Source: Ascidiimonas aurantiaca
GTDB lineage: Bacteria > Bacteroidota > Bacteroidia > Flavobacteriales > Flavobacteriaceae
Assembly: GCF_037646345.1 (NCBI RefSeq)
Contig: NZ_JBBEWR010000010.1
Span: forward strand, 62,001 to 126,000
Direction of reading: 5' to 3'
DNA: 64,000 nucleotides
Part shown: positions 52,929 to 61,372 of the stretch, piece after piece
Layout: each line of letters begins with the position of its first letter
Position numbering within the stretch: the first letter of the stretch is position 1
Program-made: the position numbers and the translations under genes
The notes under the pieces: generated by a model
Told to the model about the DNA's origin: nothing
Database searches by the model: none
What the model saw: the letters and a program-made list of their open reading frames with translations, nothing else

Positions 52929-54296
52929 TTAAACGGTCATAGAAAAAAGGCGGGTTTCCGGTTTCTTTCGCTGTAATCTCAAATCGAAAGCCATACACAC
53001 ATTTCGCACATAAGGTCTTCCTACTTCTGTTACTTCTATATAATTTGAGCCTATTTCTACCAAACCGTCATTTTCCATTTCCTTCAATTGTATAAGTGCT
53101 TCAGGCAGTTCGGGAAAAATACCTTCTTCTGTGTTCCAAGAGGTTTTGAACCTGCACATTATATTTAAAATATGCTTTCTAATAATAAGGTCTTCTTCAT
53201 TGAGCAAATGACCTCTATATACAGGAATGATATTTTTTTCTAAAAGAGACTGATATTCCTCTACACCTTTCACATTTTGTGCAAAACCGTACCAGCTATC
53301 ACTTATGGCAGAAACTCCCAGTCCTATCATCAACTGGGTTTTAGAAGAAGTATATCCCATGAAATTACGATGCAATGCCCCGGAATAAGAAGCTTTACAA
53401 AGCGTATCAGAAGGTAATGCAAAATGGTCCATTCCTATTTCATAATAACCATTTTCCTGAAGTAACTCTTTACCCAGTTCATACATGGTTCGTTTTTGAG
53501 AAGCCTGCGGAAGATCTATCTCACTAAACCCGCGTTGTCCGTTACCTTTTATCCAGGGCACATGTGCATAGCTGTAAAAAGCAATACGTTCTGGAGAGAG
53601 CATATTGGTTTTTTGAATAGTTTCTCTCACATGATCTACCGTTTGAAAAGGTAATCCAAATACAAGGTCATGCCCTATAGAAGTATATCCCACTTTTCTG
53701 GCCAAATCAGTAACTTTCTTTACATTCTCAAAAGGCTGGATACGATGTATCGCTTTTTGTACTTGCGGGTTATAATCCTGAACCCCAAAACTTACCCTTC
53801 TAAACCCCATATCATACAGCGCTTCCAGATGTGCCTCGGTCGTATTGTTAGGATGCCCTTCAAAACTGAACTCATGGTCAGGAAGTATGATTGCCCTTCT
53901 TAACAGGCCTTTCATTAAAAATGTTATATTCTCAGGACTGAAAAAGGTGGGTGTCCCCCCTCCTATGTGAATTTCTTTAATAGCAGGGCGTGACGACATC
54001 ATTTGCACATACAGATCCCACTCTTTAAGAAGTGCTTTTATATAGGGTAACTCTACATCATGACGTTGTGTTATGCGTTTATTACAACCGCAAAAAGTAC
54101 AAAGACTTTCGCAAAAAGGAAGATGTATATAAAGGCTTATCCCCTCACTGGCATTCGTCTCATTAAAACTCCGTTGCAATGAATTTTTCCACCCGTCCAG
54201 GGAAAAAGTATTATTATCCCAATACGGTACAGTTGGATAGCTGGTATATCGAGGGCCCTGAACATTGTATTTCTGAACGATATCTTTTTCACTCAT
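52929..54296 (-). CDS. hemN: Oxygen-independent coproporphyrinogen III oxidase
   Basis: A 455-residue radical-SAM enzyme that converts coproporphyrinogen III to protoporphyrinogen IX without O2. The 4Fe-4S motif CESLCTFC (Cys62, Cys66, Cys69) follows an YIHLPF stretch. HemN-specific blocks include GIGGGTP-like EIHIGGGTPTFFSPE and the C-terminal HemN domain. A CRP/FNR-like box with a perfect -7 element is 21-64 bp upstream of the start codon, so expression is expected under oxygen limitation, matching the haem demand of the cbb3 oxidase. Confidence 0.95.
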   Translation of the reverse strand: MSEKDIVQKYNVQGPRYTSYPTVPYWDNNTFSLDGWKNSLQRSFNETNASEGISLYIHLPFCESLCTFCGCNKRITQRHDVELPYIKALLKEWDLYVQMMSSRPAIKEIHIGGGTPTFFSPENITFLMKGLLRRAIILPDHEFSFEGHPNNTTEAHLEALYDMGFRRVSFGVQDYNPQVQKAIHRIQPFENVKKVTDLARKVGYTSIGHDLVFGLPFQTVDHVRETIQKTNMLSPERIAFYSYAHVPWIKGNGQRGFSEIDLPQASQKRTMYELGKELLQENGYYEIGMDHFALPSDTLCKASYSGALHRNFMGYTSSKTQLMIGLGVSAISDSWYGFAQNVKGVEEYQSLLEKNIIPVYRGHLLNEEDLIIRKHILNIMCRFKTSWNTEEGIFPELPEALIQLKEMENDGLVEIGSNYIEVTEVGRPYVRNVCMAFDLRLQRKKPETRLFSMTV

Positions 54297-54316
54297 AACT
54301 TAAGGTATATTTAATT

Positions 54317-54360
54317 CAAATATAGGGCGGCAAACATTTTTGTAACATGATTTTTATCAT
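54317..54360 (-). promoter_or_regulatory. CRP/FNR-like box and -7 element of hemN
   Basis: A fully symmetric box, ATGAT-TTTT-ATCAT, is at 54347-54360, and a perfect -7 box (CAAATATA, read TATATTTG) is at 54317-54324. The centres are 33 bp apart. A weaker TAnnTTTG-like element (TAATTTCA, 54383-54390) at the mirror distance may allow divergent expression of the WG-repeat gene. Confidence 0.88.
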
Positions 54361-54413
54361 TTAGCAACGTGGTTTGTTTATGTAATTTCACACTAAATAA
54401 AACAATGACTTCT

Positions 54414-55022
54414 ATGAAAAAAATATTTGTATCTATAATGTTTTTAGCTCTTCCAATGTTTATGTTTGCTCAAACCCTAGAAGGCCTTGAAGATGTTGGT
54501 CAGCTTTCTGAAGGGCTCATTGCGGTGAAAAAAAATAACAAATGGGGGTTTATAGACACTTCAAACAACCAGATAATTGGTTTTAGAGAAGATATCAGTG
54601 TAGAGAATTACCATTCCCGTAAAATGGAACCTTATCCCGTTTTTAAAAATAATCGATGTTTAATAAAAACCACCAAAGACGGGATACCCTTTTATGGCTA
54701 CATAGATGCTTCGGGAAAAACCGTGATTGAACCAAAATTCCTCAACGCAACAAATTTCAACAATGGGTATGCCATTGCAATTTTAGTAGAGAAATCTGTT
54801 CGTGGTAAAAACGAATACCTCAATAAGGAGATCATTTCCTATGATTTTTCTGAGGTAGTGATCGATACCGAAGGGAATATAGTGATACTTCTAAGGGAGT
54901 TGCCTAAAATACTCATGTCCCAAAAGAGGTTCAAAAAACCGTATTCGGCTACGCATTTTTTAAGTGAAAAGCAAGTAGCTGTAGAAACCGGAGACGGTAT
55001 GATGATAGTAATGCTTAAATAA
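54414..55022 (+). CDS. WG-repeat-like secreted protein
   Basis: 202 residues from MKKIFVSIMF (an ATG at 54405 gives three more). The signal peptide ends at MFMFAQ. Two WG-type repeats are visible (EGLIAVKKNNKWGFID, then GYIDASGKTVIEPKF); the rest is less regular. WG-repeat proteins are envelope proteins of unclear role. The gene is divergent from hemN and shares its regulatory region. The DUF2267 gene follows after 14 bp. Confidence 0.75.
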   Translation: MKKIFVSIMFLALPMFMFAQTLEGLEDVGQLSEGLIAVKKNNKWGFIDTSNNQIIGFREDISVENYHSRKMEPYPVFKNNRCLIKTTKDGIPFYGYIDASGKTVIEPKFLNATNFNNGYAIAILVEKSVRGKNEYLNKEIISYDFSEVVIDTEGNIVILLRELPKILMSQKRFKKPYSATHFLSEKQVAVETGDGMMIVMLK

Positions 55023-55036
55023 CAAATGTAACGCAC

Positions 55037-55486
55037 ATGGCACTCAATTTTACAAAGTTTGCCCAGGAAGGAAATTCTTTTTTAAAAGAATATACACATG
55101 CTCACAATTTGGGAGACGATACAGAAAAAGCGGGAAGAATACTCGCGGCCATATTACATGGGTTACGAGACATCATCTCCATAAATGAATCGTTACAGTT
55201 AATTGCGCAATTTCCCATGTTCTTAAAAGCAGTTTATGTTAACGGCTGGTCACCGGTATCCAAAAAGCCCAGAGTAAAAAGTATATCACAGTTCATAGAT
55301 CTTGTAAGGGAACATAACGGGGTAACATCTGTTAATGATTTTGGATCTGATGAACTGGCATCCCGATACATAGACACTACTTTTATTATTTTAAGAAAGT
55401 ATATATCTCTTGGAGAACTTGAAGATATAAGGACAGAATTACCCAAAGACTTGAAGAGTATGGTATATCACAACCTTATGTTTTAA
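55037..55486 (+). CDS. DUF2267 domain protein
   Basis: A 149-residue cytosolic protein of the DUF2267 family: opening helix FTKFAQEGNSFLKEYTH, the TEKAGRILAAILHGLRD helix and the NEDW-like AQFPMFLKAVYVNGW. The family is linked to stress and host interaction genes but has no known activity. It overlaps the RNR stop by 4 bp on the opposite strand (tail-to-tail). Confidence 0.85.
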   Translation: MALNFTKFAQEGNSFLKEYTHAHNLGDDTEKAGRILAAILHGLRDIISINESLQLIAQFPMFLKAVYVNGWSPVSKKPRVKSISQFIDLVREHNGVTSVNDFGSDELASRYIDTTFIILRKYISLGELEDIRTELPKDLKSMVYHNLMF

Positions 55487-57183
55487 CAATACTCATCACT
55501 ATCAGTAAGACGGCAGGCTTGTAACACCTGGTCGAGTCTGCTTTTATCGCGATATATCGTAATTCCTTTTAATCTGTATTTCCAGGCATATACATATATG
55601 TCATATACATCTTTTACGGTTGCCGTTTCTGGAAGGTTAATGGTTTTTGAAACAGCATTATCCGTATGATCCTGAAAAGCTTTTTGATGTAGCAAATGGT
55701 ATTTCCAGGGAATTTCAAGACTGGTTTTAAAAAGCTTCCTCAGCGTTTTTGGAATTGAGGTAATGTGCTGTATAGTGCCGGTTTTTAAAATCTCTTCTTT
55801 CAGCTGTGCACTCCATAACCCTTCACTTTCCATAATTGACCTGAATACTGTATTCATCTCTGTTTGTGTTTTTCCGTTGAGAATCCCTTTGCGCTCATAA
55901 GCAAGGGCAAACAGTGGTTCTATGCTGTATGAGGTTTGCGCAATGACTGAAATAGTGCCCGTAGGTGCTATACTGTTACAGGTAGCATTACGACGTTTTA
56001 GGGAGTGAAGCAAAGTGCCCCTTTCTTTGGCAAGCACAACAGAGGTTTCGTAACTTTTTTCTTTTATGAACTTCATGAGAAGTTCTCCCAGTTCTACAGC
56101 TTCTTCAGAAGCATAAGGTATGGCAAGATAAAATAACAGTTCTGCCCAGCCCATAACGCCCAGGCCTATTTTTCGGTTAGTTTGTGTAATGGTTTTGATC
56201 TCCGGGAAGATATGGTAGTTCACTGTGATGACATTATCCAGAAACCGTATTCCAAGTTCAATGGTTTTTGCCAGTTTTTGCCAGTCTATTTGTACTGTAT
56301 CCGGGTTAGTGCGGCAAATCATTTTCGATACATTTATAGACCCCAGGGTACAGCTTTCATAGTTCAGTAAAGGAACTTCTCCACAAGGGTTTGTACTTTG
56401 TATAGGGCCTTTTTCAGGAATGGGATTAGCATCATTTATGTGATCCAAAAATAGTAATCCGGGATCGCCGGTTTTCCAAGCTTCTTTTACAATTAACTTC
56501 CACAGCTTAAAAGCTTCTACTTCTTTTACAACAGCTCCTGTTCTCGGGTTTATGAGGGACCACATGGCTTTTGCTTCTACCGCCTTCATAAATGCATTGG
56601 TAATTCCCACTGAACTATTGAAATTCTGAAGACTAAGGCCATCAGACTTTGCAGTCACAAATAATTCTATATCGGGATGGTCCACATTTAAGATCCCCAT
56701 ATTGGCGCCCCTGCGTTTACCACTCTGTTTTACCTGCTCAGTGGCTGTATCAAATACTTTCATAAAGGCTATGGGACCCGAGGCTTCCCCTGAAAAAGCA
56801 ACACGATCTCCCCTAGGCCGTATAGCTGAGAAGTTATACCCTGTGCCTCCTCCATTTTTATGGATAAGAGCCGCCTGTGTAAGTGTTTGGAAAATGCTTT
56901 CAAGATTATCCTTAACCGGCAGAACAAAACAAGCGCTCAACTGCTGGTTTGGCAATCCGGCATTCATTAAAGCAGGTGAATTAGGCAGGAATTCCAGTCG
57001 GGACATACTTTGGTAAAAAGCATCCTCCCAATGCTTTTTTTGATTGGTTTCTGCTTTTGCCACGGCCCGAGCTACACGCCTGAACATCGCATCCGGTTTC
57101 TCAACAATCACTCCTTTATCATCTTTTAAAAGATAGCGTTCCCTGAGTATTTGGAGGGCATTTTTTGTAAATTCAACTGCCAT
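55483..57183 (-). CDS. nrdJ: Class II (adenosylcobalamin-dependent) ribonucleotide reductase
   Basis: A 566-residue RNR of the NrdJ/NrdZ group, which makes deoxyribonucleotides without O2. Visible: the N-terminal substrate/active-site segment LPNSPALMNAGLPNQQLSAC (about 71-90), the FVLPVKDNLESIF block, GGGTGYNFSAIRPRGD (about 110-125), the NPCGEVPLLNYESC active-site loop (about 263-276) and a late APTGTISVIA. The C-terminus is short, with only two Cys near the end (ACRLTDSDEYC). The gene stands alone, and no CRP/FNR-like box was seen in its 109-bp upstream region. Its oxygen independence agrees with the neighbouring low-oxygen genes. Confidence 0.9.
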   Translation of the reverse strand: MAVEFTKNALQILRERYLLKDDKGVIVEKPDAMFRRVARAVAKAETNQKKHWEDAFYQSMSRLEFLPNSPALMNAGLPNQQLSACFVLPVKDNLESIFQTLTQAALIHKNGGGTGYNFSAIRPRGDRVAFSGEASGPIAFMKVFDTATEQVKQSGKRRGANMGILNVDHPDIELFVTAKSDGLSLQNFNSSVGITNAFMKAVEAKAMWSLINPRTGAVVKEVEAFKLWKLIVKEAWKTGDPGLLFLDHINDANPIPEKGPIQSTNPCGEVPLLNYESCTLGSINVSKMICRTNPDTVQIDWQKLAKTIELGIRFLDNVITVNYHIFPEIKTITQTNRKIGLGVMGWAELLFYLAIPYASEEAVELGELLMKFIKEKSYETSVVLAKERGTLLHSLKRRNATCNSIAPTGTISVIAQTSYSIEPLFALAYERKGILNGKTQTEMNTVFRSIMESEGLWSAQLKEEILKTGTIQHITSIPKTLRKLFKTSLEIPWKYHLLHQKAFQDHTDNAVSKTINLPETATVKDVYDIYVYAWKYRLKGITIYRDKSRLDQVLQACRLTDSDEYC

Positions 57184-57292
57184 TTTTATTAATTAAGGGT
57201 TACTATTTGACCTTTTTACTTTAAACACTGTGAATAAAACTTGTTCTCTAAAATATGAAATTCGATATTTTTATTTCAGAACGGTAAGCTAT

Positions 57293-58312
57293 TTACAGAG
57301 ATAAACCGGTGGCAGATGCCAGGATATCTTTTAGTTCCCCGGTAGTTCCGGGATCAATAAGGTTCAGTGCTTTTACGTTACACAATTGCTCTACCATAGC
57401 GCTCCCTGCAAGTGTATTGGTCGCGATTCCTGTTACTATATCGGGAACAAAGTCAAATGCTTTCATAAGTCCCAGTACTGCATAGGGGTCAGAAGCACTT
57501 AAAATCGTACATTTTATATGTTCTTTAATCATGTTTATAGCAATACTTCCGTTATAAGGCTCCAAAGGGGAAGCGCCCACCTCAACCACCACAATATCTG
57601 CATGTTGCTGTTGTATGAGACTCAATAACCTTTGCAATCGTTCCTTATACTTCTTCGGCTCGCAAATAGAAGAAGGTAACCCTACATCGACAAAATCAAA
57701 TACGGCATCTGCACCTACGTCTTTAATCGCTAAAATATCTTTATACCTCCCTGCTCCTGCCAGTTTGGCTCCTACCACTTTTAGTCCTGCTGCTTTGAGT
57801 AAATTAGTAACTATTCTGGCTGAGGTGGTTTTTCCTGCAGACATAGAGGTCCCCACGAATATAATTACCGGCGCAGCAAACGCAATATCGGCAACCTGGG
57901 GTATATAATCGGACATAGTTACTTTTTTACCCTGCCGCATTATATGTCCTTTATATTCTATTTTCATTAATGACGGGATAAAAGCCGATTTTGATGTCAT
58001 TTTCCCCAGGAGTCCGGCGGCGGTGAGTACGTGCATTTGCAGATCGTCTTTAACTTCTTTCCAGGTTCCTGTAGCTTCTAGAGTAGCATATCTTTCTCCC
58101 AAAGCACCTATAATCAACTCTCCTCCTATAACTCCCCGCATTCTGCCGTTGGGCAGTTCTATGCTTAGAGTATTACTGCCGGCATCAATAATTTTAGCTG
58201 CAATATAATCGGCTGTTTCCCACTTTTCCCTGTCAAGAAATTGCAATGCAAAAGGGACTTGCGAAAGATTAGAAATACGGGTAAGCGAAGTATAGATATA
58301 CGGTGTATCCAT
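57293..58312 (-). CDS. DUF1611-like P-loop protein
   Basis: A 339-residue cytosolic protein. A P-loop GTSMSAGKTT (154-163) starts the C-terminal NTPase-like half, followed by VVVEVGASPLEPYNG (Walker-B-like) and a DPYAVLG stretch, as in DUF1611/dethiobiotin-synthetase-like proteins. The N-terminal half is an OB/beta domain. Last gene of a three-gene operon, 3 bp after the M20 gene. The partner peptidase suggests peptide or amino-acid metabolism; the specific reaction is unknown. Confidence 0.75.
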   Translation of the reverse strand: MDTPYIYTSLTRISNLSQVPFALQFLDREKWETADYIAAKIIDAGSNTLSIELPNGRMRGVIGGELIIGALGERYATLEATGTWKEVKDDLQMHVLTAAGLLGKMTSKSAFIPSLMKIEYKGHIMRQGKKVTMSDYIPQVADIAFAAPVIIFVGTSMSAGKTTSARIVTNLLKAAGLKVVGAKLAGAGRYKDILAIKDVGADAVFDFVDVGLPSSICEPKKYKERLQRLLSLIQQQHADIVVVEVGASPLEPYNGSIAINMIKEHIKCTILSASDPYAVLGLMKAFDFVPDIVTGIATNTLAGSAMVEQLCNVKALNLIDPGTTGELKDILASATGLSL

Positions 58313-58315
58313 AGC

Positions 58316-59482
58316 TTATGTTTTTACATCTGCCAGTAATAGTAACGTTAACAAGGCAGTTCTTTCCGGCAGCTTTTTATAGAGAATGTATTCATGATTG
58401 GCATGCGCTCCGTCTCCCGGAGTACCCAAACCATCAAGAGTAGGTACCACCGTACTGGTGGTATTGGCGTCTGATCCTCCTCCGGCAGTAGCATCTTCCA
58501 ATGTAATTCCAAGAAGTCGGGCCTTTTCAAGTGCTGTTTGCCATAAACGCTCATTACCCGGTGTTTTTTCCATGGGAGGGCGCCCTATACCGCCTTCCAC
58601 CGTTAAGGTAACATCCTCCATAGCAGGAGTTAACTCTTTAATTTTTTTGGTAATGTATGCCCCGTCTTTTTCATTAAGTACACGCACATCAACTACCGCC
58701 TTACTTTCGGGTGCAATCACATTAGGAGAGATACCTCCTTCTATCATTCCCACGTTAACAGTGATTCCTTTTTCAAAATCATTCATACTGTACAGCTTTT
58801 GTACCTGATGTGACAATTCAACAATAGCACTTATGCCTTTTCCAGGATCAAGACCTGCATGTGCTGCTTTTCCTTTTACGGTAATGGTAAACCTCCCTAC
58901 TCCTTTACGGGCTGTCTTTAGTTTTCCGTCAAGCCCCAGTGGCGGTTCCAGCACATAGGCCCTTACCGACAAATGTGCCAGTTTTTTAATAATGCCGGTG
59001 GACTCTATACTCCCTATTTCTTCATCAGAGTTTATAATAATTACAGGAGTGACAGACCAGGGTAATCCCAATTCCCGGATTATCCGTATCGCAAAAAAAA
59101 GCTGGGTAAGCCCCACTTTCATATCATATACACCGGGGCCTTTAAACTGGTTGTCATGTCTGCCTACAGGCATCATTTTTAACGTTTGTATCGGCCAGAC
59201 GGTATCACAATGCCCTACTATTAATTGCAACGGGAGCTTCTTTTCTCTCTTTGCAGGACGGGCGTATAAATATCCTCCGGTTTCCCGGCCCGGTACCTGC
59301 AAACTGTAAAAATCTAATTCTGTAAATTTTTTTTGCAACAGCTTAAAAATAGCGGTTTGAGCAGCAGGTAAAGAAGATGGTGTTTCTATTTGGACCAACT
59401 CTTTCAAAAACTGAAGCATTTCCTCCTCTTTATCCAACAAACGAGCGTGAATTACATCTGCTATTTCTCGCTGAGTTTTCAT
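58316..59482 (-). CDS. M20-family metallopeptidase (glutamate carboxypeptidase-like)
   Basis: A 388-residue di-zinc hydrolase. Metal ligands lie in VGHCDTVWP (His/Asp, about 89-97) and GVYDMKVG (Asp, about 116-123), the catalytic Glu and a metal Glu in NSDEEIGS (about 152-159), and the late His in HANHEYIL. The dimerisation domain occupies about 190-300. It removes C-terminal Glu/Asp-like residues from peptides or folates in relatives. The stop of the flavin reductase gene overlaps its start by 4 bp, so the operon is translationally coupled. Confidence 0.9.
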   Translation of the reverse strand: MKTQREIADVIHARLLDKEEEMLQFLKELVQIETPSSLPAAQTAIFKLLQKKFTELDFYSLQVPGRETGGYLYARPAKREKKLPLQLIVGHCDTVWPIQTLKMMPVGRHDNQFKGPGVYDMKVGLTQLFFAIRIIRELGLPWSVTPVIIINSDEEIGSIESTGIIKKLAHLSVRAYVLEPPLGLDGKLKTARKGVGRFTITVKGKAAHAGLDPGKGISAIVELSHQVQKLYSMNDFEKGITVNVGMIEGGISPNVIAPESKAVVDVRVLNEKDGAYITKKIKELTPAMEDVTLTVEGGIGRPPMEKTPGNERLWQTALEKARLLGITLEDATAGGGSDANTTSTVVPTLDGLGTPGDGAHANHEYILYKKLPERTALLTLLLLADVKT

Positions 59483-60087
59483 CGTGTAAAACCTTTTGGG
59501 AACGGGAAGGCAAAAGTGTCTTTTATAACGGCGAAACGACCATCTGCAATATATGCCAACAAAGGATGTTGTTGTAATTGTTTCTGTTCATCCTGTTCCG
59601 AAACCCTTAAATAGAGAGTATTTACCCGGGCAGATAAAATCTCTCCGGTTATAAGACTGTTTTCTCCGAAACCATCAATAACTTTGAAAAGGCGGCACTC
59701 CAGATGCACATAAGAATCGGAAATTAACAACGCATCTATTTTGGTAGCTTTAACCGTTGCCAGTGCCTTGACCGTATATTCTGATTTAGAGTGTTCTGAT
59801 TTTCTGGGAGATGCTGCTAATGATGTAGTTACCAACTGGTTTGGCATGGGGTAACTTATTGAAAACTCCTGCGCCTTCTGTACATTACCATAGGTTTTGT
59901 GACGTGGTGTGCACACAAAGCCAAAATAATTGTCAAACCCCATAGGTATTGCCAGGTGTTTAGGCGCCATATCATACCCCTTATCTTCTTTTGTACCTAC
60001 TATAACCAGGGAGGCAACGGTAAAAAACCGGTTCCATATAGGGGCTGAAACATCCAGCGATATCCATTCATCATTCATAATTGTCAA
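59479..60087 (-). CDS. Flavin reductase-like (flavoredoxin) protein
   Basis: A 202-residue FMN-binding split-barrel protein. The N-terminal SLVIVGTKEDKGYDMAPKH (about 27-45), the FGFVCTPRHKTY stretch and the late LVTTSLAASP fit the flavin-reductase/flavoredoxin family, which transfers reducing equivalents to FMN. The first of three genes in an operon. A CRP/FNR-like box lies 43-56 bp upstream. An ATG at 60078 (MNDEWISLD) is an alternative start that leaves more room for the predicted transcription start. Confidence 0.8.
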   Translation of the reverse strand: MTIMNDEWISLDVSAPIWNRFFTVASLVIVGTKEDKGYDMAPKHLAIPMGFDNYFGFVCTPRHKTYGNVQKAQEFSISYPMPNQLVTTSLAASPRKSEHSKSEYTVKALATVKATKIDALLISDSYVHLECRLFKVIDGFGENSLITGEILSARVNTLYLRVSEQDEQKQLQQHPLLAYIADGRFAVIKDTFAFPFPKGFTR

Positions 60088-60099
60088 AAAATATATGCC

Positions 60100-60143
60100 C
60101 CAAGTTACAAAAGCTATACAAGCCAGAAACTGATTTTCATCAG
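60100..60143 (-). promoter_or_regulatory. CRP/FNR-like box upstream of the flavin-reductase operon
   Basis: The longest palindrome of the set: AACTGAT-TTTC-ATCAGTT at 60128-60145. At the common 33-bp centre distance a one-mismatch -7 element (CCAAGTTA, read TAACTTGG) occurs at 60100-60107. The predicted start would leave a very short leader. Confidence 0.65.
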
Positions 60144-60219
60144 TTATAAAATATAAAAACGAATACTGTTTTTATTTTAAATTATTCCAAAAGAGAAGTA
60201 TTAAGGAAGTTGAAACTAT

Positions 60220-60259
60220 TGAGAACAAAAGAAGCAGATACCTTACGGCATCTGCTTCT
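60220..60259 (-). terminator. Intrinsic terminator of the candidate small RNA
   Basis: A 10-bp stem (AGAAGCAGAT/ATCTGCTTCT) with a 10-nt loop at 60230-60259, followed on the minus strand by TTTTGTTCTC. It lies about 190 nt downstream of a -7 element at 60451-60458. There is no protein gene between the two. Confidence 0.72.
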
Positions 60260-60447
60260 GTAAGAAAGTATTAAATGCATTCATAACGCTTTTAATGAAT
60301 AAAACTGTTTTTATCTCTAAACCCAGTACATCTTAAAAGGATATTGATACTTTTAACACCTTCTTTATTTTATCGCCTAAGAGGCGACAAAACTTGTTTT
60401 TAAGTCTCAAAAAACTAAAGAACTTTAAATCTATTAACCACTAACTG
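60222..60447 (-). ncRNA. Candidate CRP/FNR-type-controlled small RNA (about 225 nt)
   Basis: A minus-strand transcription unit predicted from its edges: a CRP/FNR-like box, a perfect -7 element and a terminator hairpin. All three forward frames contain multiple stops; the longest ATG frame is 13 codons and runs into the terminator stem. An internal hairpin (TCGCCT, 3-nt loop, AGGCGA) is at 60373-60387. The 5' end is inferred to be about 60447. The alternative is a remnant leader of a deleted gene. Confidence 0.55.
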
Positions 60448-60450
60448 AAG

Positions 60451-60494
60451 CAAATATAATACGCTCAATCTAAGAGGAAAATGACAAAAATCAG
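60451..60494 (-). promoter_or_regulatory. CRP/FNR-like box and -7 element of the candidate small RNA
   Basis: The box ATGAC-AAAA-ATCAG is at 60481-60494, and a perfect -7 box (CAAATATA, read TATATTTG) is at 60451-60458, centre distance 33 bp. The same -7 octamer serves hemN. Confidence 0.8.
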
Positions 60495-60538
60495 TTTTTA
60501 CATTTTTTTTTCTCCTTCAACATTAGAAAAGTATCAAG

Positions 60539-60850
60539 TTACCCTGAAAAACTGGCTTCCGGCAGATCTTCTGCAGCGATAATACCTCCTGCGGTAACAG
60601 CTTCACCACCTGACAGCTTAGTTAATGATTGATTGGTATTCCATAATGAATTGGAAAAACCCCAATGTAAACTTCCCGTTTAAAACTATCGTACAGCCTT
60701 AGCTCCTATATAAGCAAGCTGATTATACTTTTCACCCGGAGAAGCATTTTTACCTGCTGCTTCAGCAAGGTCTTTCATACCCGTTTTGGTAAATGTTTTA
60801 ACAAAAGTTTTTATGAGCAGACCTGCGTTTTTACCATCAAAAAATAATGA
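60539..60850 (-). pseudogene. Decayed reading frame, unidentified family
   Basis: One minus-strand frame reads SLFFDGKNAGLLIKTF and onward to AYIGAKAVR, then two in-frame stops (TAG at 60686-60688, TAA six bases later), then continues GSLHWGFSNSLWNTN and KLSGGEAVTAGGIIAAED to a third stop at 60539. The composition is that of a real protein, but I do not recognise the family and there is no start codon. It is probably the remnant of a deleted or mutated gene. Confidence 0.5.
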
Positions 60851-60940
60851 TCATATTACATTTATAAGAAAGGTATGCTAAATGAAAAGAGCTTGTTAGT
60901 TGTTGGTCATTCTTGTTCACAAACATGAAGGGTATGAAAC

Positions 60941-60973
60941 AAAAAACAGGAAGCGCTCGCTTCCTGTTTTTTG
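60941..60973 (-). terminator. Strong bidirectional intrinsic terminator
   Basis: A 9-bp GC-rich stem (CAGGAAGCG/CGCTTCCTG) with a 2-nt loop at 60947-60966, flanked by A6 and T6. On the minus strand it would end a unit beginning at the CRP/FNR-like promoter at 61293-61336. Confidence 0.9.
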
Positions 60974-61289
60974 TTTTAAAGATTAATTTCGTTTTACGAA
61001 AACCTATATACAGTTCACGTTAAACAATATAATTATTAATCTTCTTTTTAATTGTTGCCAATACTGGCCCCAAATCAAATTATTATGAAAAAAATGAAAA
61101 TGAAAAAGCCGGAGTCAATATTGTAAATATACCGGACATGCACTTCGAACACCTTGTTACAGACCTCCTTTTCAAGTACGCCTATTAAAGTTACACGTCC
61201 GATACATCTACCTAAATGCCATTTATCTCAAAAAGAGAAAAAAGGCATTATAAAAATCCAACTGATTAAAAGAACGTATTCTAAACCTG
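60941..61289 (-). ncRNA. Second regulated unit without an intact gene (about 350 nt)
   Basis: This is the predicted minus-strand transcript between the -7 element at 61293-61300 and the terminator. No start codon opens a frame longer than 11 codons. From 61227 to 61075 a start-less frame reads WHLGRCIGRVTLIG, then VFEVHVRYIYNIDS, resembling a BON-domain (OsmY-like) strand pattern. It is therefore either the decayed remains of a stress gene or a non-coding RNA. Confidence 0.35.
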
Positions 61290-61292
61290 TTA

Positions 61293-61336
61293 CTAAAATA
61301 ATTTGTCGGTAAATCAAAAAAAATGACTTATATCAG
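61293..61336 (-). promoter_or_regulatory. CRP/FNR-like box and -7 element of the second non-coding unit
   Basis: The box ATGAC-TTAT-ATCAG is at 61323-61336, and a one-mismatch -7 box (CTAAAATA, read TATTTTAG) is at 61293-61300. The centre distance is 33 bp. Confidence 0.68.
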
Positions 61337-61372
61337 TTTTTAGCTTCTTTTTCCGGATTTTGTTTATTTTTT

